From: JAJRTA01 sp965603125
Lineage (GTDB): Bacteria; Zixibacteria; MSB-5A5; GN15; FEB-12
DNA length: 64,000 nt
Assembly (NCBI GenBank): GCA_965603125.1
Contig: CBFDBU010000007.1
Span: 96,105 to 160,104 of the forward strand
Direction of reading: 5' to 3'
A program made the position numbers and the translations under genes. This document shows, piece after piece, positions 8,353 through 17,503 of the stretch; the first letter of the stretch is position 1; each line of letters opens with the position of its first letter. The notes beneath the pieces were generated by a model. The model made no database searches. It was not told where the DNA came from and was given only the letters and a program-made list of their open reading frames with translations.

Positions 8353-9696
8353 CTATTTGCCGAGCGAGACCGATCTTCGATCGAACAAATATATAGCTGC
8401 GTCAGGGTACTCCTGGACGTAAAGCTCCGCCACGTAATTCCCCGGCTGGATTCCCTCAACGGCGGCGGTGACTTCGAAATAGCACAGGCAGTAGACAGCT
8501 TCTTCGGAGACATTCATTTCATAGAACCTGAGCGTATCGCCGACCAGGGCGAAATCGACCACGATATCAGCCACACAATTAAGATAGGCATCAAGATGCT
8601 CCATCGTGAGCGTGTCGCCTGAGAGGTAGTAGTTGATGATTGGTGAATCGCCGGGTTCGTTCTCCAGGCAACCGCTGTCTTCATAACCGATAAGCATGGG
8701 AGCATCAGCGCCGAGAGTTAGCGTTCTCCGGTCCACCATCAAAATAGGCTCCAGCGGGTAATGCTGCATGTAAATCTCGGCAACGTATTCCCCGGGAGCT
8801 ATCCCGGCAACCATGGCCGTTACTTCAAAGAAGCAGTAACACGGTACGGGGATGCTGTCATAAGTATTTCGCTCGTAGAACCTGAGAGTGTCACCGACCA
8901 GGGCGAAATCCACAACGATCTCGGCGGCGCAATTGAAGTAGGCGTTCAGGTGTTCCATGGTGAGAGTGTCGCCGGCAAGTGTATAATCCACAATGACCGG
9001 CTCGCCCGGCGGTTCCGGCTCGATGCAACCGCTGTCTTCATAACCGATCAGGACAGGACCATCACCACCGACCACGGCCGTATCGATTCCTACGATGTTG
9101 CCATATATGCCCACAAGGGTGACCACGTATTCCCCCGGTTCGAGATCGTGCACGATGGACTTCAGGTTGAACGGGCAGATGCAGTCACACGGCATCCCGG
9201 TATCAGCCTCAAAGCCGACAAGGTGATTGCCCGATTGGTTCCAGTCGACCGCGTAGAAAAGGCAGCACTGGTAGAAGGCATGGAAATGATGTACGTAGAG
9301 ATCATTGCCCACGACTTCAAGGTACAGGAATCCGTTGTCAAATGCGGCTGTGTGTGGGACGTCTGTCTTCACCGCGGAATCGGGTACACAGGTGCCGCCG
9401 ATATCGGTATGATTGTCGACAGACCAGAATGGGCAGGTGGGGGAAGGTGCTCCCATGAACCAGTGATCGACCCAACAAACCAGGTCGGATATGTCAATCT
9501 GGCCGTCACCAGCGCAGTCGGCGGCAGGGGGATAGGGAAGTGGAGGTCCGTCATTGAACATATAGTCGACCAGGTAGACCAGGTCGCTGATGTCTATGCG
9601 ACCTGTATTGTCGATATCACCACAAATGACAGCGTGTGTCTGTCCAGCAGCCACCAACAGCACAGCCATACCAATCAGCAGCCTGAGCTTACTCAT
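8353..9696 (-). CDS. Secreted protein with N-terminal dockerin-like module and three tandem beta repeats
   Basis: A 447-residue exported protein. The start at 9696 has GGAGGT 8 nt upstream and a signal peptide (MSKLRLLIGMAVLLVAAG). Unlike its relatives here, the dockerin-like pair is N-terminal (about residues 24-88: GDIDNTGRIDISDLVYLVDYMF, then GDGQIDISDLV). The rest is three tandem copies of a roughly 100-residue unit (about 118-215, 232-330, 350-447) with paired cysteines and the ending PGEYVAE. Units two and three are nearly identical at the protein level (GDTLTMEHL, DFALVGDTLRFYE), so duplication is recent. The function is unknown; it is likely a structural or binding surface protein. 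Confidence 0.75.
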   Translation of the reverse strand: MSKLRLLIGMAVLLVAAGQTHAVICGDIDNTGRIDISDLVYLVDYMFNDGPPLPYPPAADCAGDGQIDISDLVCWVDHWFMGAPSPTCPFWSVDNHTDIGGTCVPDSAVKTDVPHTAAFDNGFLYLEVVGNDLYVHHFHAFYQCCLFYAVDWNQSGNHLVGFEADTGMPCDCICPFNLKSIVHDLEPGEYVVTLVGIYGNIVGIDTAVVGGDGPVLIGYEDSGCIEPEPPGEPVIVDYTLAGDTLTMEHLNAYFNCAAEIVVDFALVGDTLRFYERNTYDSIPVPCYCFFEVTAMVAGIAPGEYVAEIYMQHYPLEPILMVDRRTLTLGADAPMLIGYEDSGCLENEPGDSPIINYYLSGDTLTMEHLDAYLNCVADIVVDFALVGDTLRFYEMNVSEEAVYCLCYFEVTAAVEGIQPGNYVAELYVQEYPDAAIYLFDRRSVSLGK

Positions 9697-9755
9697 AATT
9701 TCTGACCTCCATTTAAGCACCCGGGAAACGGACGCAATCCACCTCCTGTACCGAA

Positions 9756-9784
9756 AGTATAGCAATTGGGCAATGTTAAGTCAA
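9756..9784 (-). promoter_or_regulatory. Sigma70-type promoter of the tandem-repeat dockerin protein
   Basis: On the minus strand TTGACT (9779-9784), a 17-nt spacer and TATACT (9756-9761), about 60 nt upstream of the start at 9696. Confidence 0.65.
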
Positions 9785-10111
9785 GTGAAATTCTGGCCCT
9801 GACTCGCCAGAGGCCCATCAGGACGACGCCGGCGAAACACCGGATTTGCAGGTGCCAATTCATGCTCCGATAGCGCCGCGGCCCCAATATCGCCCTCGAC
9901 AAAGTCCGGCAGGCTTCTATCTTGGCGCATTAACACGCCGCCCCGCCGTCGTAAGCCACGGTGCGACAATCACATACGTCAGGTGTTACGTTTTGGCCGG
10001 CTGTGCTTGGCTGTCTTTCCGGAGTGTGAAGGTAAGTCACAGTGATAATCAGGGCTACAAATCAAACACGTATCCCCAGCTCGGCACGATGCAGAATTAT
10101 GATAATACCTC

Positions 10112-10140
10112 TTGACTTTGCCGGTAAAGACAGATATGCT
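10112..10140 (+). promoter_or_regulatory. Sigma70-type promoter of the RRM protein gene
   Basis: TTGACT (10112-10117), a 17-nt spacer and TATGCT (10135-10140). The start codon is about 180 nt downstream, which implies a long untranslated leader. Leaders of this kind are known for cold-shock and RNA-binding protein genes, where they allow post-transcriptional control. The rest of the 9785-10319 gap shows nothing else. Confidence 0.55.
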
Positions 10141-10319
10141 TTACAGTCAGAGTCGGTTTCGGTTATTGCTTTGTCGAGGCTTTGCTATTCCTGTCAAATC
10201 TCCGAAGAAGCTGAATCCGGGAACCGATGCGCAATAGTGCGCTTTAATGGGTTTATCTCGACGAACGCAGTCCCTTCCGGATGAAGCTTGATGTCTGGAT
10301 AAACAAGACGGAGTGTAGA

Positions 10320-10607
10320 ATGAACATCTACGTTGGCAACCTGTCGTTTGACACGACAGAAGAACAGTTGCGTCAGGCATTTGAAGACTTCGGAGAAGTC
10401 TCAGGCGTGAACATCATCACGGACAGAGACAGTGGGAGACCAAGGGGGTTTGCCTTTGTTGAGATGTCCAGCGGGGACGAGGCTACGGCGGCAATCGCCG
10501 GACTGAATGGTCAGGACGTTAATGGACGTACGCTGAATGTCAGCGAAGCGCGCCCGCGCGCCGATAGAGGCGGCGGCCGCGGAGGCGGTCGGGGTGGCTA
10601 TCGCTAG
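10320..10607 (+). CDS. Small RRM RNA-binding protein with Gly/Arg-rich tail
   Basis: A 95-residue cytosolic RNA-binding protein. A single RNA-recognition motif fills residues 1-80, with RNP2 as IYVGNL (3-8) and RNP1 as RGFAFVEM (42-49), both with the aromatic RNA-stacking residues. The tail is a short RGG-like run. This is the bacterial Rbp/cold-inducible type, thought to act as an RNA chaperone. The ATG at 10320 was chosen because GGAG precedes it and MNIYVGNL is the usual family start. The gene has its own promoter and terminator. Confidence 0.93.
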   Translation: MNIYVGNLSFDTTEEQLRQAFEDFGEVSGVNIITDRDSGRPRGFAFVEMSSGDEATAAIAGLNGQDVNGRTLNVSEARPRADRGGGRGGGRGGYR

Positions 10608-10665
10608 TAGTCCCGGCGAGAAACCTCACCTCTTCTGCTGGTAATCACAGCAGTCTATGGTATGT

Positions 10666-10698
10666 AAAGGAGACCGGCTGCACGCCGGTCTCCTTTTT
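10666..10698 (+). terminator. Rho-independent terminator of the RRM gene
   Basis: A perfect 13-bp stem (10666-10678 with 10684-10696), 5-nt loop and a T-run. The rest of the 10608-11043 gap holds only a weak promoter-like pair (TTGAAT 10874, TACTTT 10897, 17-nt spacing) that could serve gatE. Confidence 0.9.
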
Positions 10699-11043
10699 CA
10701 ATCTCATGGTCTGCGAACATTTCCAGGCAGACTATACCCATGAGTTGGATCGGCCCTGCTGCGCGTGTACCTGCCCCGGCCTTTGATAAAGCCAAAGCAG
10801 GGCTGCGTTCATGTGGTGACGGGCGCGTTCCACACGGCAACCTGAGGACGCGCCTTCGCCCGGCAATATGATCTTGAATTGCCGGGACGTTTCCCTTACT
10901 TTCCCTATCATGATGATATCGCAGAAAGTCGCGCAGTGTGAGAAAATGCCGGATGTCAGCCCATGCATAAAAAGGTAGACCCCGACAGCAATTTCGAGCG
11001 GACCAGGCGCCAGGTAGACTTTGTCCCGCGGGCCAAGGCGGAT

Positions 11044-12945
11044 ATGTCGGTTTACGCCGGTTTGGGTTTCAGATGTGGGCTTGAAATCCATCAGCAACTG
11101 GACACGGCGCAGAAACTGTTCTGTCGCTGTCCGGCCGGCATATATCAGAATGGCGATGACTATGATGCCGAAGTCGTCCGGCACATGCGCCCGACTTTGA
11201 GCGAGCTTGGCGAGTATGACGGCACGGCGCTCATGGAGTTCAAGACGAGGAAGAACATCATCTACAGAATCAAGAATGAGACAGCCTGTACCTACGATAT
11301 CGACGATACGCCGCCGTTCCCGATAAATCGCAAGGCTCTGCACATCGCCATCGAGATAGCTCTGCTGCTGAAAACAAACATCGTGGGAGAACTCCACGTA
11401 ACCCGCAAGCAGTACTTGGACGGAAGTATCCCCACCGGGTTTCAGCGGACGGCAATTGTCGGCATCGAGGGTTTTATCCCGCTGTCCAATAAGAATGTCC
11501 GCATCATCCAGTTGAGCCTGGAGGAGGATGCCTGCCGGGAGGTGTCGGATGTGGGGCACTGGCGCACTTACACCACCGACCGTCTCGGGATGCCGTTGAT
11601 CGAATCAGTCACTTATCCCGACATGACCACCCCCGATGAGGCGGCCGAAGCGGCTCACTACCTGCGATTCCTGGCCAGGAGTTCCGGCAAGGTGCGGACG
11701 GGCATCGGAGCCGCCCGCCAGGATGTCAATGTCAGCATAACCGGCGGCACCAGAGTTGAAATCAAGGGTGTGGCACACATCAAGCGAATTCCCGAACTGA
11801 CTCATGTCGAGGCTTTTCGGCAGAAAGCGTTGCTGGCCATCAGAGCAATCCTGGTCGACCGACTTGGAAAAAGCGACAACTGGAGCATCAATCACAAGGA
11901 TCTGGACTTTGGGCAGTTGTCGGTCGACTACGCGCCCTTGTATACTGCCGGAGATGCGAAGCAGCGACTGACGGCCGTGAACCTTCCGGGTTTCGCCGGA
12001 CTGCTCTCGCACTTCACGCAACCGGGGAAGGTCTTCGCAAATGAGATCAGCGATCGATTGAAAGTCATTGCCTGCCTTGAGAAGCCGAATATGCTGCATT
12101 CCGAACAGCGGCAACCGGTGTTGTCCGACCAATTACTCGCATCAATACGGCAACATCTTGGGTCTGAGCCGGAAGACGCACAGATACTGGTCTGGGGTGC
12201 AAACGCGGACATCGACACAGCCGTTGAGACTATAGAAGAACGCTGCCGCCTGGCGTTCGATGGTGTGCCGAACGAAACACGAAAAGCCCTCCGGGACGGG
12301 ACGACGATTTTCGAGAGGGTGCTGCCCGGGCCTGATCGCATGTACCCTGATACCGATTCCGCCCCAATTCCCATCGAAAACGAAATGATAGACGAAAAGA
12401 GAAAACAGGTTCCGGTTTCAGTGCAGGACAGGCTGACGCAATTGCGCGACTGGGAAATCCCGCAGGATACATACACTTTCTTGCTCAAGCGCAATCTGCT
12501 GCCGCTCATCGACAAGATCACCGGCAAGTGCGGTATAAATCCCAAGTTCATCGGCACCTTGCTCGGGCAAACGCTCAAAAGCCTCGAGGGCAGAGGCCCA
12601 AGCGCGGACGGCTTCAGTTACAACAAGATATACGGACTGGCGAAATTCGTGAAATCCCGCGGCCTCGTGGCCGAGATCATGAAGGCGATGCTGCCGGTCC
12701 TCTATGAGCATCCCGGTATCGCCTTCGATTCCGCCCTGACAGTCATTGGCTTCCAATCGATATCCGCCGACAACATAATGTTATACGTGCCCGCGTTAAA
12801 GGAACGCTTTAAGCCAAAGAACGACAGTGTGGCGTCGGAGGTGTGCAGCGAGTGGATTATGGGCAATCTGCGAAAACTTGCCCTCGGCAACATTCCACTG
12901 CGAGAACTCAGAGCCCTGGTTGCTCGGGAGGTCGGTCGTGACTGA
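11044..12945 (+). CDS. gatE: Glutamyl-tRNA(Gln) amidotransferase subunit E (archaeal type)
   Basis: A 633-residue subunit of the GatDE amidotransferase, which activates Glu-tRNA(Gln) with ATP and converts it to Gln-tRNA(Gln). The GatB/E signature GLEIHQQLDT lies near the N-terminus, followed by the catalytic-cradle motifs KQYLDGSIPTGFQRT and VEIKGV. It also has the central insertion and C-terminal helical/YqeY-like tail expected for GatE; GatB is about 150 residues shorter. I prefer the start at 11044, which has AAGG upstream and the usual GatE length. An in-frame ATG at 10963 would add 27 residues and has no visible RBS. It overlaps gatD by 8 nt. GatDE is classically archaeal, so its presence among bacterial genes is unusual. 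Confidence 0.92.
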   Translation: MSVYAGLGFRCGLEIHQQLDTAQKLFCRCPAGIYQNGDDYDAEVVRHMRPTLSELGEYDGTALMEFKTRKNIIYRIKNETACTYDIDDTPPFPINRKALHIAIEIALLLKTNIVGELHVTRKQYLDGSIPTGFQRTAIVGIEGFIPLSNKNVRIIQLSLEEDACREVSDVGHWRTYTTDRLGMPLIESVTYPDMTTPDEAAEAAHYLRFLARSSGKVRTGIGAARQDVNVSITGGTRVEIKGVAHIKRIPELTHVEAFRQKALLAIRAILVDRLGKSDNWSINHKDLDFGQLSVDYAPLYTAGDAKQRLTAVNLPGFAGLLSHFTQPGKVFANEISDRLKVIACLEKPNMLHSEQRQPVLSDQLLASIRQHLGSEPEDAQILVWGANADIDTAVETIEERCRLAFDGVPNETRKALRDGTTIFERVLPGPDRMYPDTDSAPIPIENEMIDEKRKQVPVSVQDRLTQLRDWEIPQDTYTFLLKRNLLPLIDKITGKCGINPKFIGTLLGQTLKSLEGRGPSADGFSYNKIYGLAKFVKSRGLVAEIMKAMLPVLYEHPGIAFDSALTVIGFQSISADNIMLYVPALKERFKPKNDSVASEVCSEWIMGNLRKLALGNIPLRELRALVAREVGRD

Positions 12946-14320
12946 TATCTTCAAAGGCTACAAGGGTTCGGCGCTGTCGGTTCTCAAATCGCACAATGCG
13001 CGCGTCTGGGGTGATACCGTTATCAAGACTACTCGCGGGGACTTTCAGGGTATCATCCTGCCGCGGGCGGAGAATGACGATGATTGCCATATCGTGCTCA
13101 AGCTCGCCACCGGATACAACATCGGCATCGCCGTTGAAACAATCACGGACATGAAAGAGATAGGCTACAAGGAAGCTCACTACAAGATTCCCGAGAAGGA
13201 GTTTCCGAAATCTCCGAACAAGCCCCACATCAAGCTGTTCGGGACCGGCGGCACCATCGCCTCCCGGCTCGACTATCGAACCGGCGCGGTGATACCCGCA
13301 TTCTCGCCCGGCGAACTGTACGGAGCAGTACCTGAACTGGCTGACATCTGCAATCTGACCACCGAGAAGCTGTTCGCGGTCTTCAGCGAGAACATGGGAC
13401 CCCGGCAGTATATGAAGCTGGCTGTATCCATCGGTAAGGAGATCGAGCGAGGAATCGACGGCATCGTGATCGGTCACGGCACCGACACCATGCACCACAC
13501 GGCAGCGGCTCTGGCTTTCATGATTCAGGACTCGCCGGTTCCGATCGTCCTGGTCGGCTCGCAGCGATCTTCAGACCGCCCCTCCTCCGATGCCGCCCTC
13601 AACCTGATTCATGCGACAAAGACCGCTGCGGAGTCTGATATCGCCGAGGTAGTGGTCTGTATGTTCGGCCCGACATCGGATGAATACGGCTTGCTGCATC
13701 GCGGAACCAGGGTGCGAAAAATGCACTCATCCTACCGGTCAACCTTTCGTACTATCAGCGATATTCCCGTGGCGATGGTAGATCGCGAGAAAATCACACC
13801 ACTGAAGGACGCCTACAACAAGCGCCGTAGCGACCGCAAGGTCAATATTACCGCCTGCTTCGAAGAGAAGGTTGCCCTGGTTTACTACTATCCCAACATG
13901 ATGCCGGATATCATCGACTCACTTGTCGATAACGGCTACCGCGGTATCGTCATTGCCGGGACCGGGTTGGGGCATGTCAACAAACCGGTCTACCCCGCCA
14001 TCGAGCGAGCCACCAGGGCGGGCGTCGCCGTTTATATGACTGTCCAGACCCTCTGGGGCTACGTACACATGTTTGTCTATGATACGGGGCGCGACCTGAT
14101 GGCCAGGGGGATCGTTCCGACGGAGAACATGCTGCCGGAAGTCGCCTACGTCAAGCTTGGCTGGGCACTGGCGCAGACGGACGATACGGACGAAGTCCGC
14201 AGGATCATGCTGACGCCGATCTGCGGAGAAATCACCGAGCGCGAACCCTACAACGGCTATCTCGTGTTCCAGGGCGGTGTGCCCGAAATGGAAGAATTCC
14301 TCCACGACATCCACAAATAG
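12938..14320 (+). CDS. gatD: Glutamyl-tRNA(Gln) amidotransferase subunit D (asparaginase-like)
   Basis: A 460-residue glutaminase subunit of GatDE that releases ammonia from glutamine or asparagine for GatE. The N-terminal ~90 residues are the small beta domain typical of GatD and absent from free asparaginases. The asparaginase type I fold then begins with GTGGTIAS (102-109, nucleophile Thr 103) and HGTDT (180-184). The start is GTG at 12938, with GGGAGGT five nt upstream, inside the 3' end of gatE, so the two are translationally coupled. The D-then-E partner order is reversed relative to the subunit letters, but both genes appear complete. Confidence 0.93.
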   Translation: MTDIFKGYKGSALSVLKSHNARVWGDTVIKTTRGDFQGIILPRAENDDDCHIVLKLATGYNIGIAVETITDMKEIGYKEAHYKIPEKEFPKSPNKPHIKLFGTGGTIASRLDYRTGAVIPAFSPGELYGAVPELADICNLTTEKLFAVFSENMGPRQYMKLAVSIGKEIERGIDGIVIGHGTDTMHHTAAALAFMIQDSPVPIVLVGSQRSSDRPSSDAALNLIHATKTAAESDIAEVVVCMFGPTSDEYGLLHRGTRVRKMHSSYRSTFRTISDIPVAMVDREKITPLKDAYNKRRSDRKVNITACFEEKVALVYYYPNMMPDIIDSLVDNGYRGIVIAGTGLGHVNKPVYPAIERATRAGVAVYMTVQTLWGYVHMFVYDTGRDLMARGIVPTENMLPEVAYVKLGWALAQTDDTDEVRRIMLTPICGEITEREPYNGYLVFQGGVPEMEEFLHDIHK

Positions 14321-14378
14321 GGCTGGCTCCGGGCGGAAGACATACCCTGTGTTCTCGCTGTTACCTCGGGAAGCGCCC

Positions 14379-16529
14379 TCAGCATGATTCGGGCGGCAGG
14401 CCGCTGTTGAACATGTAGTCGACCAGTCTGACCAGGTCGGAGATATCCAGGACACCGCTTCCGTCGATATCGGCTTCCTCCGGGCATGGTGATTCCGGAC
14501 CCTGGCAGAACATATAGTCAACTAAGTACACCAGGTCGGAGATATCTATGTTGTTGCCGGGATCGTTGTCGACGTTGCCGCGTATTCCCACGCAGCAGCC
14601 GGGTTCACCGTAGGTCACCGTCGCGCCTGAAGTACGAACCTCGTAGTCAAATCTGTCGGAGTAGAACGTCGGCTCGTAGTTCGTATAGCCCTCAAGATTG
14701 ACCAAGGTGCTCTGGTCGGGAAGGGCCTGCCCGGAGACTTCGAAGTACAGTTTCAACACAGGACCGGTACCGGGCTCGAGTTCGGGACCGCTGCCGGAAG
14801 TTGACGCCAGCAGCTTGATGGTTGTCTTCTTGCTGGAGGGGACGTATTGAATCTGTTGCTTGAGATCGAAGTAGTCGGTGCGGCACCCGGCGGTAGAGAA
14901 CGACTGGTAGGTGAGATCGAGGTCACCGCCATAGAGAACCGGCACCTTGATCTGGCTGAGCGGGAGCATATTGCGGGCGTGGACCACAACTTCAACAATG
15001 CCGCCGGGCAGCCCCGAGGCGTCCTCGCCGATCAGGGAATCCGCCAGGGAGAGTATGTAACCGGATTTGATCTTCTGCCGCACTTCGACTCCCGCCGTAA
15101 CCTGCAGCGTGACGTCAAAGATGCCGGCTGTCTCGTAGGTGTGAACAGGCGACTGCAAGGCGGAACTCCCGCCGTCGCCGAAATCCCACGCCCAGGTATC
15201 GACATTCAGGTCCGAGAAACCGGTGAAACTCACGTCAAAGGGGACCCAGCCGATGGTTGTGTCAGCGTAGATGACGGCCGCTTTGTCGGGCTTGATATTC
15301 CTGATCAGATCTTCGTACATCGGATCACACCCCTCCCAGGGACAGTGGATGCCGTCCAGGACAAACCAGGAATTGTGAGGGCCGCCCCAACCGTAATTGA
15401 TATGGTACAGCATCAGATCGTCATTGGTGCTGTACCCGTCGCAGATGATGGAGTGGCCGACGATGCAGTACTCCATCGGTAAGCCCTGGTCGATCTGCTC
15501 CACAATGATACTGAACCACTCCTCGGCCATATAGTCGTAGCGGTACAGTTCCTCGATGTCCCAGGAGTAGCCGAAGTAAGTAGGCATGTGTGTCAGCATC
15601 ATTGCCGGCCAGGCACCTGATCCGCAGTTTCCGTAACCCATTTCCAGCGCCACGCCGACCTCGTAGCACAGCTCAGCCATGGCTGCTTCTTCTTCCGGCT
15701 CACAGCCAAAGGGACAACTGTTAATGATGTTGTCCCAGTCGTAGGGATCGGAGAAGTGCGCCGTCAGATAGGCGCCCGGAGTTTGACCCTCGCATGACCA
15801 GTCGCCGTCCCACCAATAGGTATGGCTGCCGTCGCCTTCCAGTGGCCATTGGTGATAGGCCATGATCTGAGAATAGGCGGTAGCGACACAACCGACCACG
15901 CAGCGGCCGCCGTCGCCCATCGGGCAGTAATCGTTATAAGGACTGGACTGGTTCCATATAGTAGTAAGCAAGGGGCCTACGACATCCATCGGAGCGCGTG
16001 ATCCTGCCCCAAGCGTCTCCTTAAACTTGTCGGGGGATACGAGAAACCGGTCCCACTGCCGCCCGTTCCGGGAGTCATAGAGAATCTCGCCCTGCGCCGG
16101 TTGATCTGCCTCAAGAGCGCCGTAGATATCGACGTAACGCTTTAGACGATCGGCAAGCACGTCTCTTAGAAGCTGCGTCACGCCACCCGTCGCCGACACG
16201 TCCAGGTCCGACTCTGTGGAATAGGCCTTGATCGGCGGCAATTCCTTGAGAATCGGCACAACGACGTACCCTTTGGGCTTGATTGCAAAGCAGTGGGCCA
16301 GAAGCTGTCCGTCTCTTGTCAGCGTCCGCATTTCACCGAATTCAGGCGCCGTCGCCCCGGCCCAGTGGCCGCGCTCGGCCACGATGTACGAAACCCAGTT
16401 TCGGCAGACGGTCTCCATCTCATCCGCGGTGGCTATCCGGGCCTGAACCGCCGGGGCAGCCACCATGACAAATATCAGCAATGCCGACAGGCAAACCACT
16501 GCCCGCCTCGATGCTACTGCGGTCTTCAT
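14379..16529 (-). CDS. Secreted C10 (streptopain-like) cysteine protease with PKD, cohesin-like and dockerin-like modules
   Basis: A 716-residue exported protease. The start at 16529 has GGGAG 7-8 nt upstream and a signal peptide. A Spi/propeptide-like region (about 35-185) precedes the C10 catalytic domain, with the nucleophile in VVGCVATA (Cys 214) and the general base in IVGHSIICDGY (His 359), followed by HINYGWGG. Next come a PKD domain (about 420-485, AWDFGDGG), a cohesin-like beta region (about 495-625) and a paired dockerin-like module (IRGNVDNDPG, DISDLVYLVDYMF, second DISDLVRLVDYMF). It is paralogous to the protease at 17504-19645. Confidence 0.88.
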   Translation of the reverse strand: MKTAVASRRAVVCLSALLIFVMVAAPAVQARIATADEMETVCRNWVSYIVAERGHWAGATAPEFGEMRTLTRDGQLLAHCFAIKPKGYVVVPILKELPPIKAYSTESDLDVSATGGVTQLLRDVLADRLKRYVDIYGALEADQPAQGEILYDSRNGRQWDRFLVSPDKFKETLGAGSRAPMDVVGPLLTTIWNQSSPYNDYCPMGDGGRCVVGCVATAYSQIMAYHQWPLEGDGSHTYWWDGDWSCEGQTPGAYLTAHFSDPYDWDNIINSCPFGCEPEEEAAMAELCYEVGVALEMGYGNCGSGAWPAMMLTHMPTYFGYSWDIEELYRYDYMAEEWFSIIVEQIDQGLPMEYCIVGHSIICDGYSTNDDLMLYHINYGWGGPHNSWFVLDGIHCPWEGCDPMYEDLIRNIKPDKAAVIYADTTIGWVPFDVSFTGFSDLNVDTWAWDFGDGGSSALQSPVHTYETAGIFDVTLQVTAGVEVRQKIKSGYILSLADSLIGEDASGLPGGIVEVVVHARNMLPLSQIKVPVLYGGDLDLTYQSFSTAGCRTDYFDLKQQIQYVPSSKKTTIKLLASTSGSGPELEPGTGPVLKLYFEVSGQALPDQSTLVNLEGYTNYEPTFYSDRFDYEVRTSGATVTYGEPGCCVGIRGNVDNDPGNNIDISDLVYLVDYMFCQGPESPCPEEADIDGSGVLDISDLVRLVDYMFNSGLPPESC

Positions 16530-16642
16530 ATGAGTTCTCCCGTTCATTAGTCACCCGGTGATTCGAAGCGGGGCGAAGCTGCCGCGGGGGCTGATTTTCT
16601 TGTGCTGTCGCCCGCAGGCGTGACTCCTGCTGTACTCAGATA

Positions 16643-16670
16643 AATATACGACAATTCCTGCGCCTGACAA
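16643..16670 (-). promoter_or_regulatory. Promoter of the first C10 protease gene
   Basis: On the minus strand TTGTCA (16665-16670), a 16-nt spacer and TATATT (16643-16648). The block TCGTATATTTA around the -10 also occurs before the second C10 gene. Confidence 0.5.
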
Positions 16671-16827
16671 CAGTTTTTCAGCGCAAAACCCTGGCTAGGG
16701 GCCATCTTCTCACGTGACGAGAGCGACAGGGAGCTGGACGGCCGACCAGCAATGCCGATATCATAATGATAGGCGCCCCGATTGAGCAGCGGTGGGGGGG
16801 AGGTTCCGAATTGGGGGACTGATCGCA

Positions 16828-17394
16828 ATGACCTACTTCGAAGTGAAGCACAGACTGGAGATCCTGGCTCAGTTCAGGCGGCTCTACGCGGAGTATCTCA
16901 CTTTCGTGAACCGTGAAGGGAACGTGGCAGCACAAATCGTCCGTGAGAAGATGGAACCCCTGACCAGCATTGCCGTGGATTCCCTTCGGAGGGTCGATCT
17001 GGGGGAGATGCTCACCAAGGATGCTCCCGCAAGGGGCGGAAGAAAGATCAGGATCAACCTCATCCGGGCCATATTCCGGGACCACATTATTCGCCACTAC
17101 GTTCTGGACGAGCAGGCCCCGCTGAAGGTTCTGGATCAGGGGATTGTCCGCTATCGCACGCTGCTGTGGAAGCAGACCGTACACCTTTTCAATCCGTTTT
17201 TCTGGCTTTATCATTACACCGGTTTCGTGGCTCGCCTGCCGTTGCTCTTGTTCCGCCACGCCGGGTACGATGTTGACGCTGCCGAGCGGTTGTACTCCAT
17301 GCGGGTTTTCATCGTTCTCTTCCAGGTAGTCTTCTACTATGTGCTGCTCCGGTCACTGGGCGTTTTTGACTGGTTCTGGCAAAATCTGCTCTGA
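16828..17394 (+). CDS. Small membrane protein of unknown function
   Basis: I do not recognise this 188-residue protein. The first ~120 residues are mixed, charged and mostly helical, with no motif I know. The C-terminal third has two hydrophobic segments (about 128-150, NPFFWLYHYTGF region; about 165-185, VFIVLFQVVFYYVLL), so it should be anchored in the inner membrane with a cytoplasmic N-terminal domain. The ATG at 16828 is preceded by GGGGGA at about 9 nt; an in-frame start at 16792 is possible. It sits alone on the plus strand between two paralogous C10 proteases on the minus strand. Confidence 0.6.
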   Translation: MTYFEVKHRLEILAQFRRLYAEYLTFVNREGNVAAQIVREKMEPLTSIAVDSLRRVDLGEMLTKDAPARGGRKIRINLIRAIFRDHIIRHYVLDEQAPLKVLDQGIVRYRTLLWKQTVHLFNPFFWLYHYTGFVARLPLLLFRHAGYDVDAAERLYSMRVFIVLFQVVFYYVLLRSLGVFDWFWQNLL

Positions 17395-17503
17395 ACGGGC
17401 GCCGTCCCCTTGTGCAACAGGCAGGCAGACTAAACGGTGGCTGCTCCCGCTTGGGGCGGAAGCGGCCGTCGCTTATCTGTGAGTGCCGAAGGCTCTGATC
17501 AAT

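Noticed and set aside
10963..11043. 27-residue N-terminal extension of GatE
   Set aside because: It is in frame but without a visible RBS, and the extra residues are not typical of the family. Kept only as an alternative start.
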